A stretch of 64,000 nucleotides of DNA, taken from the NCBI RefSeq assembly GCF_035582795.1, contig NC_134369.1:55924001-55988000 (forward strand). The letters are read 5' to 3'. A program made the translations under genes and the position numbers. This DNA comes from Mycteria americana (lineage: Eukaryota > Chordata > Aves > Ciconiiformes > Ciconiidae). This document shows, piece by piece, positions 24,280 through 37,400 of the stretch (position 1 is the stretch's first letter; the number at the start of each line of letters is the position of its first letter). Below the pieces are notes generated by a model. The model was not told the DNA's origin. It did not search any database and saw only the letters and a list, made by a program, of their open reading frames with translations.

Positions 24280-27200
24280 CTATTCCTTTATTTTTTATTG
24301 AAGACTAGTTTCCATATTTAAGCTTTGCAGGGCTGCAAATAAATTCAGCAGTATATAATGGCACAACACAGTAGAACAAAAATTATAGGCTGGTAATTCT
24401 TATATATTATTTTTCTAAGAATGCTAATTAGAAGCTTTCCACCTGAAAGACAACTACTCAAGGCAACAAACTATTAAATTTACTACAAGGGGAAAAAAAG
24501 AGCCAAAATAAAACAAATACATACAATGTTTTTAATTCCTCAAGCCTTACTGCTACCACCACTGTATGTGTATATATACACATATATATATGGTTTTGTT
24601 TTTTTTTTTTTAAACATTGACAAAAGTGTATTGACATAAAGAATACTTTGGTTTGAATGTCTAGATAAATCAGACTTCTCTCTGTTTGAAAGAATACATG
24701 AAGCTATTATCCCTGCTATTTCCACAGTATACTAATGTCTCTCCACATTAAACAAATGCTTTTATTTTTTTTGTCAAGTAGGTGATAAAAAAATTTGATT
24801 TTATTCTAGTTAAATCTACTCCCAAACTGGGAGTGGTTGGGAGGATGTGACATCAAGTTTACAAGTATGTCTGATTAAATGAGTTGAGAAAATTATTCTT
24901 GAACTTTTATACGATAATGTGGCAATAAAGTCATCAAAACTGGCAGTAAGACGACATCAAGGCTTAAAATTGCAAAGCTTTCATGAGGTATGCGATAATG
25001 TGAAATACTTACAAGGCAAGCATCTTCCATTTTGCCTCTTCTGCTTTATCAGTCAGTCACTGCTATACATATTCCAGGTAGCCTGCCTCATTAGTAACTA
25101 TTTATGCAAAATGGGTCAAGAACATGAATAAGCAGCAATAATAAAATGCAGTCTGGGAATTGACATTTGGTAAAAAAAAAAAAAATTCTTTCTACACCGG
25201 TCACTATAATGTGGCAACTTATATGGCTGTGACTAACTGGTTTAATGCAGGAGAGTTTAATTAAAAAAAAAACAAACACACAACAAAAAACAAAATCACC
25301 TGTGCATTCTTTTACAGTAACAATTAGAAAGATCAACCAGTTATTCCTTCTCTTTGCATAGAATGCAGGATAAGCAAAGAACAGCAAAAAATTGGAGTCT
25401 AAAGAGGAGAACAGAAAATCCTAACCCTTATTTTTCCTGCTTATATCGAGTTTGAAAAATTAATTCTGTACTAGATTGTTACCTCACGACTAAAGATAAC
25501 TGACAGCTTCTTAGACCAAAACTAAGATGACCATTCTCTTTTTTCCTTGCAAAAACAAGGTGAAAGAGGACAATTAAGTTAAATGAAGAACTAAAATTTT
25601 CAACTACTGCACCTGCTCTTAAATTCCACAGAGAATTTTTTTCCCCCACTGCTGTGTGAAAGACCCACAAAACTAACAGGATAGACTACACGAGTCACAT
25701 ACATACATGTGGGAAACTGGTAAAATAAATACAGTTATCAAGCTGTATCAAAACAGTTATCAAGCACAAAGTAAACACAGAAGAAAAATTAGAATAAAAA
25801 AATATATCCACTAATCTTTCAATAAAAACAAATCTTGAAGGTTTCTAATAGTCTGTAAAACAGTCTAAGAAAGAAGAGAGAAACAAGGCAATGAAGTTGT
25901 TCTACACTTTCAGTGGGAAAGTACTGCCTGGAACACAGAGCACATTTGATTTCTAACAAACCAACAAAACCCACCAATGCTGTTGTGGAATAAGCCCTAG
26001 AACAGAAACCTCTAAACCATCGGGATTTTCTCCATAGTTCAACAGACCTCCTAGGACTTATGGACTGAAGCCTCTTATATCTCTCCTGTAGAGGATTTTC
26101 TTCTCTCCGAAGTAGCTTAATGTGGAACTCTGAAGTTTTTCAATACTTTGGGTTGGTTTTAGATTTCCCTCCTCAAACTCATAGCTTACTGTATGAATGG
26201 AGATGATTTACAGCATGCAGAAACAAATTGTCTTACCATGTTTTATTTATTGGCATTTATAAAGCTCCCTGGAAGAGAAACATGTATGTATTAAGTTCTC
26301 TGCAATTAAAGAAAAAATTTGCACAAAAAAGTTAAGATCTGCTCAGTTAGTATATTGAGAGGATAGTGAGCAGCATGAGTCCATTTGTAATTTATAATAG
26401 GTCCATAATTTTTAAAAACTAAACATATCCTTCTGCTCTGGCTCACCAAAAGGCAATTTTATTCTGAAGCAGCTATATATCCTCAAATAGACATGACTAC
26501 AAGGACAAGAGAGACTGCACAGAAGCCATCTGATTTCAGTTTTCTTTATATTTGCTGTAGAAATAAAGGTACCTATTCCAGTCCAGTTTAAATTAAGATG
26601 TACATTTGAAGTACCAAACTGAAACGTTCTCAGCCGAGGTAATTTCAAATTCTCATTACATTTATGATGTAATGCAGAATTTACTTTGGTATACTATGTG
26701 TGGCTGCTGTCCTTTCAGAAGTCAAACTGCCAAATTAATTACCTTGTCTATAATGCAGTAAAAAATTTAAAATAAAAATTCAATACGGTCAATCCACTTC
26801 CAAATTTGCATACGTCTGCCATGAAACATTAACATACTGGAGAAAAGGGACTCAAGCAGTTCTAAAAGTAAATACAGTAATTAAAAAAAACTTTGCTAGA
26901 TTTCAAGGCAACAAAAGAAATTCATATTTGACCTCTACATAAATAAATGCAAAGATTTCTTGCATTATTTTGGTTGATTCTGTACAAGTTTCAGTAATTA
27001 ATTTTATTTAAATATAACTCTTACAACAATTTAATTCAGGATCTTAATGAAAATGAGAAGTAAAGGTTGACAGTTCTAATATAGAACTTGCACAACAGTT
27101 ATCTTAACACTGACTAAACAAGGAATGACATATAAAAAGATTTAGAAATTACACATTTTAAACTGAGGATGTTTCACCTCAAGTTCACTATGAAGATGAC

Positions 27201-28286
27201 TTTTTGCAAGATGACTTTTATCCTTTAGTATGCAACTTCATTCTTCACCTGCCAAACACAGTGTCCAAGTTATCACAACAAAATTTACACAATAATTGAC
27301 TTTGGCCTTGGTCTTACAAAGACCTATTTACATATTTGAGATAAGTAAGCATCTTCTTCCCTTTAAATTCTATACATGTGTTCAAGCTTTAAGCCTGTAT
27401 TTGGATTTACAAAATCCTGCAAGATAAAAAGTCTCTCAAATATACATCTTAGACCATTAGAGTACAGTGTCTTTATATATGTGAACCTATCTTTTGCTAA
27501 ATTACCCACTCTTCATCATATGGACACCTCTAGAGAATGAAGCACTCACTTCCACAGTTAACTCCTTGGTGCTGATGGGTTTGACTGCTGAAAGCAGCTA
27601 TTAGTCAGGGGGGAGGGAGGGGATAAAATCATTGTGCAAAAAGAGATTAACATGTCTCAAATTGCCCCCAAATGTGACCAATCCTGTAAATAAGAGATAC
27701 ATGTTCTAGTGCACATTAAGTAAATGTCAAATCGTGTGTGGGAAGACTGCAGCTGCTCAATAATCACACTCTCATATGCTCACCATCTTATTCTTTGGAG
27801 TTTGTGTCCTTAACTGAACACCTCAAATAGGATAAATTTTAGCTGGAGGTTTTTTTTTTTTTTTTTTTTAATTCTGGTTCTTGAAGGCCCACTGCCAATG
27901 GCAGATCGTTTTAATGGAAAAACGGATCTCAACACCAAAGAGTTAATGCTGTCTATGTGTAACTGAAACAACTCAGAGTATAACTAAGGTTTAAAAATCC
28001 TTCTATTTGTCTTGAGACAATCTAGCAACAAGATAAGATTTTTTTTTTTCTCAGTTTAAGATTTAACCCATGCCCAAAATGAATACGTGCTATAAAGAAG
28101 GCAGTTATTCATGCCACCATTAGAATTTCCAAAGCACTGGTTAGTTCGTAATTAAAAGAAAAGCAAGGTACAATTGCAAAGAAGTACATGACTTTTTACA
28201 GAAGGCCTCATTGTGGTAAATTATATACAGCATAGTGTTCTCGTTTTCTGTAAAGTGCTACTATCATCATATTGATACAAGATCAT
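24280..28286 (-). other. TRIP11: TRIP11 probable 3' UTR
   Basis: The sequence below the TRIP11 stop codon contains no further coding exon and several minus-strand AATAAA hexamers. The lower end is set by the farthest plausible signals and is uncertain; a proximal end near 26.2 kb is also possible. It includes a T20 run at 27850-27869, an A20 run in the transcript sense, and a TA/TG dinucleotide stretch at about 24562-24592. Confidence 0.45.
24287..24299 (-). promoter_or_regulatory. TRIP11: Candidate distal poly(A) signals for TRIP11
   Basis: Two AATAAA hexamers on the minus strand (24294-24299 and 24287-24292) lie about 4.0 kb below the TRIP11 stop codon. Human TRIP11 has a 3' UTR of similar size, as I recall. 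Cleavage would fall near 24260-24280. Other AATAAA hexamers on this strand are at 24761-24766, 24800-24805, 26242-26247, 26246-26251 and 27003-27008, so shorter 3' UTRs are possible. Confidence 0.4.
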
Positions 28287-28495
28287 CTATTGTTTTAGGA
28301 GGTCTTTTAGTACAGCACCAGCACTGGCATCAGGGGACACTGGCAGTGGTGTAAAAGTAGGCAATGCATCAGAAATAGGTTTCATAAGTAGATGTCCAGA
28401 ACTACTAGCAGGTGTTATGAGAGGCACTGCTGCAGATCGAGGTGCTAAAAATGGATTTGTATCTGGTCTTCTGCTCATTCCCGAGACTGCAGAAT
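28287..28495 (-). CDS. TRIP11: TRIP11 coding exon 20 (C terminus and stop)
   Basis: 209 nt including the TAG stop at 28287-28289. It encodes [27 protein letters not shown], and [20 protein letters not shown] ... VLKDLLKQ. The C terminus matches human closely. Acceptor acttttcag. Confidence 0.97.
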
Positions 28496-31400
28496 CTGAA
28501 AAGTAAAAAAACAAACAAAAAAAACCCCCCCAAAAAAACCAAAAACCCAACAACAAAAACACGTTGTTAGAAAGCATGCATAAGTCTACCCAATTTTACA
28601 GCATTTGCTCACAAACAAGTTCTAAAATTGCCTTTTACTTTTGCAACATGAAAATTCTATCTTCTTGCCATGGACTACAGACAGTCTCAAAGACTTTCAT
28701 TCTCTCTATCTCCTCTCATCTTGGATCTCATCTGCCACTGCTTCTTTTGCTGAACAATTTCTGTATCTATACTTCAAGCCACCAGTTCAAGACTGACTTA
28801 AAGATTCAGGGCACGCCCGGGACCTGCCAACCATATCGTGCTTGTTGGCAGCTGAAATTCAGTAACAGCTCAGGCTACCCAAAAAAAATCTATACACCTC
28901 TGTGACAGGCAACGTGAATACCCTTTGCCAAGGTTCACTTCACATGTGCAATGTCAGACATGAAATATCTGTCATGTTGACTCCAGCACTACGGAAAGGC
29001 ATAAGGGCCCTTGTGAGTGCACTACAGTGCAGCACACAGGTAGGTTTCCCACCCCATGGTGTATTGGCACAGCTTCCCCAGGGTCAGCCCCAAGAAAACC
29101 CCTGTAAATAAACATCATGGACAGTGAGTCACAATTCAGTCTTGAGACAAAACTTAATGTTCGCTCATTGGTCAAATTCTAACAGAATTTTCATTTTAAT
29201 AAAGTATTAATAAACTATTTTTTTTTAATCTAACAATTGACTTGCCCCTCCTCACCTTCCCCCATCAAATCCTCACTCAGCTCCAGACATAACCTGTTCT
29301 CAAGGTTCCTACACCAGATGTAGAGCAGAAACTAAACTGACGTTTCCATATCATACTAATTGTTTGGATAGGTGATTTTATTCAGATTTTTTTTGTTTTA
29401 AAAAAAGGGTCTTTCATCATGTAAACATCCTGATTCTCATAAATTCATTTCTGTGTGGATATCATACTGACATTTGTGTCCAGCACTTAAAAACTGCTAC
29501 CATATGGTTTATTTCTAGGAACAAAAAACTTAAAGCACCGAAACAATTAAAGGGATATATATAAAATGGGTGTCTAGTTTTAGAAGCCAGCAATTTAGCT
29601 CCTGAATGGATAAAAGGAATCAAGAATTTAGTTCTTCCATGCAAGGAAATTGTTTTTTTGCCAAGTAAAATAGGTACTTTACCTATTATATTACTGTTAT
29701 ACTACAAGAAAGAAGATTAAAAAGAAAAATAAACTTAATTTGGGTTTATTAAAAAAATAAATAAATAACTGTTTTCAGAGGTAAACTGGTATTTCACAGT
29801 AGGCATTTATACTTCGTAACATCCAACTATTTTAGGCAAATTGAAAGAGGGTTTTTAGCATACATATCTCTCTCTGTAGATCTATGTAATACATAGGTTT
29901 TGGGGGTTGGTTTTGGGTTGTTTTTGAGTTTACATTTAAAAGTTTCAATCAAAACAAGCTTCTGCAAATCAGCAGGACTGTATTAAGGTGAAGTCTTAAA
30001 TGCACATTAAAAAATTAAGTACAAACTGGATCAGTTAAACTGAAGATTTGGATCTTACATTACTTAGACAAAAGTGCATTAATTTAAACATGCATAATAT
30101 AAGCATAATTGTTCTCTGCATTAGAAAAAAAAAAAATCAAAGTTAACACTCATGCACAGCTTACAGAGATTTCAAATCAGGCCATAAACTTAACTGATTT
30201 TATCTCAGTCCTCTGAGCAACCAGGTTCTACATATAAGAGAGGCACTACAAGGTTGGTATTACTTGCATTCTTCACTCAGTGAGAACCAAGCTAATCAAC
30301 AGGGATGCTGAAAATCAGGACTGGGTTCACTGATATACCATATGGAGTTGTCTGCACAGCATCTGTTTGGTTCTAACAGGTGCTGTTAAAGCCTTTCCAT
30401 ATCAAAGGAATTTGGTCCCTCTAATCTTCCATATTGAGATTTTAGGAAGCGGGGTATAGAAGCAGTAGGAAGGAGGGGTGGGAGAAGGAAAAAAAAAAAA
30501 AAGAGAAGAGAAAGCAGGAAAGGCGTGGGGGAAGAAATCAAATGCATAGTTCACAAGTGAGGAAGCACAGAATCATTGAAATCCCCTTGAAAATTCCACC
30601 TTTAGTTATTTATGTTCTGTGTAAAGATTCAAATTTGCCTTCAAATGTTACCTTGCATTTGACTGTTGGATGGAGTACTGCTAGTTTTACCAGTTCCTGC
30701 TGCTCCTAAAGGTTTCATATCATGAACAGAGAGCTTGGGTGGAGGAAGGCTTGGGCAAGATTCTGTTTCGAGGAATTTCACAAACAATTCTGAAAAAGAC
30801 TACAAGAGGCTACTAGTTATTATATTTTACCGATGCTCTGTTGAAAAGTATGTAAGTTAAAAATACATATATACATAAAACAAGAAGCTGCCAGCAGCCT
30901 CCAAAGAATTTTGTACTGGTACTTGGTACTTAGTGAGTGACAATGAAATTTCTTTTCAAAATACAGAGTTTTTTGTTGTCTCAGTAAGTGGTGTTTATGT
31001 GAAATTGATAAACTCTAAAGACAACACACATACTTCCACTATGGTTCCATTATTGATTTAAGCCGATTGTTTCAAGAATCCCATGCTGCTACTGACATCG
31101 CAGTATTTCCTGTGTCCATGCTCAAGCAAATCACTCCTCCAGAAACACATAAAACTTCAACATTTCTCTTAAAACCCATTGCTTGGTTTATTTGACAAAA
31201 AGTCTTGAGTAAAGGAATCATGGAATGATTAAGGTGTCAGTAGCATCACAAGATAAAATTTTGCTTAGTAAAGCCTGTACTATACATACAAAAGCGTTAA
31301 TTTTCCTCTTTTACGTCCATTGCTAATCGGACCACAATCCTCCGGTGGCCTAAGTGCCTGCATTATTTTAGTGGGCAAAAACCAACCCCTACACTTCAAG

Positions 31401-34400
31401 ATAATTTACAGGAATCAATTCTCAACATGCTTTTCTAGCTCAATGAGCAAGAAAACAAAGTTAATCCAAAAAGCCCAATCCCTCAGTGCTCTATCCTTGA
31501 GTGCATTAGTCACTGGTCTGCAAAATGGAAAGTTCCATAGATTAACTGCTCCCATGGACCATGCTATGAGAACTGTTGCTTTACAGTATTTGAAAGCTTA
31601 AAATATCAACTTTATATGCTCTACATAAGAGGCACTAGTTGCAGCAGCTGAGAAAGCTTTTCAAATGAAATTTAAAGGACATATGGGAACACAGTCATCA
31701 AAAATACGATGTCATGGTCTTCTATACTGTTGAGTATTGCAGAATTCCAGACTCCCACATGTATTTAACCTCCAGCACTGTCAGTTTGCAAGATAAAAGT
31801 CCATACTGTAAGAAGCCAGTGATCCCAGGAACCAGTGGAACAGTAACTGGATTTCTGTATTAGGCCAACACTTAGTATTGTATAGTTTTCATCAATGCCT
31901 ACATATTTATTTAGTGCAGAAAAAACCTTATGCCAAAGCAGTTGCACAAAACAAACAAATAATGCAAGATACAGTAGCACCAGTAAATGAAGCTCAATAA
32001 ACTGATGAACCAAACATCAGCATTGATATGCAACTGCCCCATTTTTTTGACTCAAACATAGTGAATGCACAATTAATTCTTACACTATTAAAAATGTTCT
32101 GATGAGTTGGCCTCAAAGGTGTATTAGGGACACTCTTTGACCCAGCTCCTCCACCAAGCCAGCCAGTCACCCATCTCGTAACTCCTCTTTGGTCTTCAGA
32201 TAATAACTAGAAAGTATTAAAAAAAGAGTTAGGAAACCAAAAATAAAGCAGCAGCTAGAAGAAAATGCAACATTGTGCTCATTATATTTATTCACTGTAA
32301 CTATTTATCTGTAATCCTACAGATAAATAAAAACTTTAATTACCGTCAAAACCTTATTCTCTGCTTCCCAAAGACTGGCAGGCTAAAAACCTGGCTCTTT
32401 ATTTAAAAATAAAAGCCCCACATTCTTCACAGTACCTAGTGGTACCTATAAAACTGGCTTACTTTTCTGTAACTGAGATATTACAGCTATTATACACAAC
32501 AGCACAAAGTTAAATCCCTTCCTTTCTGCATTAGCATTCCTCAGCAAAATGAGATCCATTCTATTAAAATAATGTTATCAAAAGATTCCATTAAGATCAG
32601 CAAGTCCCGCATAAAAAAATTAATTCAGATGAGAGAACAAAACCCATACTTTCCCCACAAGAAGTACAGGGACAGTGACATTTAATTTAGCAGCAAGTCA
32701 TTCTATTTTCAGGTAAGGATACTGCAAATAAAAAGGAAGTCCAGTTTTCTGCAAAGTACTACCTGGTCAAGTTCTTCCTTTTTTATTCCCAAGATACTTC
32801 CCATTAACCTTAATACTTCAGGACGTTTATTTTTTGGAGTATGAAAATGTCCAACAAAGAGATTTCTCATCAGGAGCCTGCAGAACAAAGGAAGCTTGTT
32901 ATACAAACTGCTCTTACCTAACAGTTGATACTGTAATACTGATGCATTTATTCCTCATGCTCTTGCCTAACCTACAATAATCCAAATAAACAAATCTGAT
33001 ATAAGGATCTAAAAGGGTACCTCACCAATTTCCTTCCCCTACAAGTTACAACATTTCTTATACAATTTGTCTCCATTTGGACAGTATTAGAAATATTGTA
33101 TGCAGTAAGGTGAAACTGAATTGTACATGAGCAAGTTTTGATGTAAGTACTACAATCAGGGAAAATGTTTATTCTAAGATCTTGACTCAGGAGAGCTTTT
33201 AAACAGATACTTATGTGCAGTCCCAAGTCAAGACACAAGGAAGGGGACAGGGGAACCCATTTGCCTATCCCCGTTTCAGTTCTAATTGGTAAAGAGAAGA
33301 AAAAAAAAAACCCACAGATGAAGTGCACTTCTACTTAAGAAACACATCAGTAATCCAAATTTACATGCACATTGGTTTTACTAATCAAAATTACTATTTA
33401 CAACCACCAAGCAATTGAAAAATGTCAAAATAATCAAAGAATAATTACAAGATCACATACAGAAGCCCAGTTCTGCGCTACTCTTGCAACTGTGTTAGTA
33501 GCATGTCTCTATGTTGTGAAGAATAAAAACCAAAAATGTATACCAAGTCTTTCATTAAAGACTTACTTGTCCACTTTTCCTTCTGTGCTGTTCATAAGAT
33601 TCATTAGTTTATTTTGTACATCTTCTAACATTTCTCTTCTGATCTCACCTATAAAATGTTATGTCACAGCAAATAAACAAAAATTGAAACTTCAAAATTT
33701 TGTTGCAAAACTTATTATTAATACACACGTTTTAAAATAAAAATATGCTAATATTATGGTGCTTTTTTAAAAAAAACAACAAAATCAGCTTGATTTTTTA
33801 TTTAAAAAGTGTCAACTTAATACGTGATTAATATTTGAAATCATAAGCTAAAATTTCCAGAACGATACTCAATTCTAAAGTACAGGAACACACAGAAAAT
33901 AAATCAATTGCAAAAGGTCTGATTAACTGCTGTGTTCCACCTAGATAATACAGAATTGGAAAGAAACTCTTGATCAAGGTCTATAGTCCTGTGGTGGCAA
34001 CCTTTTTCATAATCTGAACAAACTGTATGTTGGCATCAGGTCTTTTGATCTCAGTACTTAACCTCAAATACTTCCTAAACTCAGCTATTCTGCATACTCT
34101 ACTATCAGGTTGCTAAAGCCTTGAAGTACTAAGGAGTTCTCCAGTCTCCCAGGAGAATTACCGGCTAGCAGAGCAACATCAGTAACTTTTTGTGGGTCTC
34201 TTCTGTTAGGACCTTTCCGGCTCCTGTTAACCGATGCGAGCTCTTAAAACAGCACGCTGGGACGCACTAATGCATGCTAGAACCAGTGCTGTGCTTCATG
34301 ATTCAGTATACTGGCAAGAAAGGCTCTGCAGAGATTTATGCAAGATTCCCCATACTTTTGGGAATACAAACATTCAGTTAAAAATGCCAGAGATGAAATG

Positions 34401-37400
34401 CCACAGCTACCAGGAACCAAAGATAAAACTGAGGGGAAAAGGGCAAACGCTTTCAGTCAGGCATCATGGTGCCTTGCAAATTAAGTGAACAGGCCAGTAT
34501 TATAAGTTAATTAATATGAAGTTGTCTAGGAGTGGGCTAGGAGTCACTACACAGATTTTCTGCCTTTCTTTGCACATTAACTCCAAGTTCCGATACTGTT
34601 CTGTAGTGGCTGCAATGAAATAAATCGGTTCATCTAGGATATCACAACACCCATAATGACATTCTTGGCCTACACAAAAGACCCTATTTTTCCTCTTCAC
34701 AAACCCAAACCAGAAAGTACTAGAAGAGTAAGAGAAGAGTTTAGATTCTGCATTCACTAGTGCTATAACTTTTCAACTTTCTGAAATTCCTGACCTTAAT
34801 CAATTATTTGTCTACTATCGTGTAGACTCACGACATCAGAGTGTTTAATGAGGGAGATACAAATATAGTAGCCCATTTCATTAAAAGGAGCCCTGGCACG
34901 ATACTGTTATATTCACTCTTGCCCAATAATTTCACAGCACCAACTTCTCTACAATTCTAAAATTCCACTAACACAAATTACTTGTTAGCTCAAATACAGA
35001 ATACACCCAATTACTCCAATTGTTCTGTGTCAGTAACTCAGGCTTCCTCTGACCTCCCACAAAACTCATAAAATAAAACTCATAATAAAAGAAAAAAACT
35101 CTCCTACAAGTTTTACTTGCCATAAATATTGTACAACATTCTGATTGTAAGAAAACAAGGCACAAAGTTTGCTCTTTATAAAAACTCAGATATACTAGAA
35201 ACAGGGTAAGAGTATCTGATGTTCAGGTCTATACAAGTTTGTACAAAAAACTAGTAAAAACTAGTTTACTAGAGTAAAAGGGCTAGAAAAATTTATCTCA
35301 CTTAAATCCCCAAACACAGGATTTAAGAACATTGGCAGTAAAGTGTTCTCAGACAAGAAAACAAGTAATTACAAAGTACAAAGAATTCTTAGAAGGTGAA
35401 CTACAAATGGCTTCACCTCAAGGCAGCAAAAATATAATTTTTCACCAAACTGGGGTTCTGCAAGATATTACCTTTGAAGTTACTTTTTTCCTAATAAAAG
35501 TACAAGTCTTAATTACACACAAAAGCTTGGCAAATATATTGTAACATGGACTGTCCACGTGAAGACCAACTCTACCCTACAGTTAAATAAGCAGACATTA
35601 TGAGCTTTTTCTCCCCTCCCTCTATAAGGTTAAACGCTTATCTTCAAATCCTATGGAAAAACTGCTGATCAACTTAATTTCCCTACCATTTTAACACTTC
35701 TTGGGCTCATGCTAATTAAAAGCGCTTCATTTAAAAAACAAAACCCACAAAACATACACTTTTCTTGTATCTATCTTGTAGTTAATTTCTAAAAAGCCTC
35801 AACGTTGTTGTAAGAAAAGTGACTTTTATAAATTTTTATAGCCTTCAAATCATCTGGGATGCATGAAAAACATTCCACTCTAGTTTCCACATGACTTTCA
35901 ATCTTTAATAAATGCATGCCACAACTATGTTGACACAACATGGTTCTCAATTAACACCAATAACTCCATGAGAACCCGCACAGAGTTTTCATATATATAC
36001 ATCAAAGAGCTAGGCTGTGAAATGGATACAACCTAGTATGTCCTGTTCAAATCCTCCACGTCTTTATGTAAACATTTTACTTCACAAATATGAATTTTAG
36101 AGAGTACAGAGTAGAACAAACTAACTAGTGTCATGCTGGGAAAGTTCTTATTCAAGGAACATAAGGATTAAGCTCCTTATTCAAAAAAAGTTAAAAAACA
36201 AACAAAATTATATCTATTATGCAACAATATATCTTGTAACAACTACATCCATATGCATGGAAATCCATTCCAATAATGCAACTGCTCTTTAGCACTCCTC
36301 TCCCTCAGAACACCAGGGTGAGGCACAGGAGAATTAATCCATGGTTTCAAGGTTTAAACTTACTTAAAATTATGCTACTTTGTAAGTGTGGTTAAATAGG
36401 ACCCCAATACTTGAAGGAAAACATTTGCAATATAATTACGGAATGATAACAGTTGTAGGAGCATACATGGAAGCTGAGTTGTTATTTGGGTCTCCATAGA
36501 GTAAAAGGGAATTAAAAAAGTTAAACTACTAATGCCACAAAGAGATAAACAAACAGCATCTGAAAACAAGTTTCAAGTAAATCTCTCTTGCTATTGCTCT
36601 ACAAAGCAGGACAATCATGAGTTTCCTTTTCAATTTTTATTCACATCATGAATTTTAAAACAAATGTATCAATAATTTAAGTGAAATCTTACTGTTGTTT
36701 TCTATTTTTTCCTGGCAAAAAGATTTTATATAAAAGAGGACCAACTTTTAAGGACAGCTACCCAGCTATATTCCATCCACAGTGACTATGCAACTGTATC
36801 ATTAAACATATTTTTTAAATGGAATATTTCCTTCTAAAATAGAATCTTACAGTTGAAAAGGACTTAAAACACATACTTCGTGTGTATGAAAAGACTGAAT
36901 AACAAAAAAGACCTGAGCCAAAATTCAGCATGGACTGCTGTAAACCAGACATTTACAATAGTCTCCAGTAATTTGTTAACCATTTATGGCAATCCAGAAA
37001 ACTGCATCTGGTACATCTTATACTTTTCCACTAAAATCATTTCTCCTGCCAAAAAAATCCACAAAGAAATCCTTCAAAAGATTTGGCCAACAAAACCGTG
37101 TCTGGGAATGTATTTGGCCAATTTTCAATAAGACATTATATGTTTTCTTGTGTAAATAGTGAAAATGGAGTGGTCTTTTTTTTTTCCGCTCAATAAAAAT
37201 TATGATTTATTCTACAACAACATTAAAGTGCTGTTTCTTTTATGCAACAATCCCTTTTCAATTTTTTTTAAAAGTAAATCCCTTGCCAATACAACATAGC
37301 TTGATAAAATACTGAGATGCAGTTTTCTCTCAAAGTTCAAACCCCTCCTGCTTTCATATGCAAAGGTTTGCAACCAAAATTAACCAGTTATGAAGACCTC

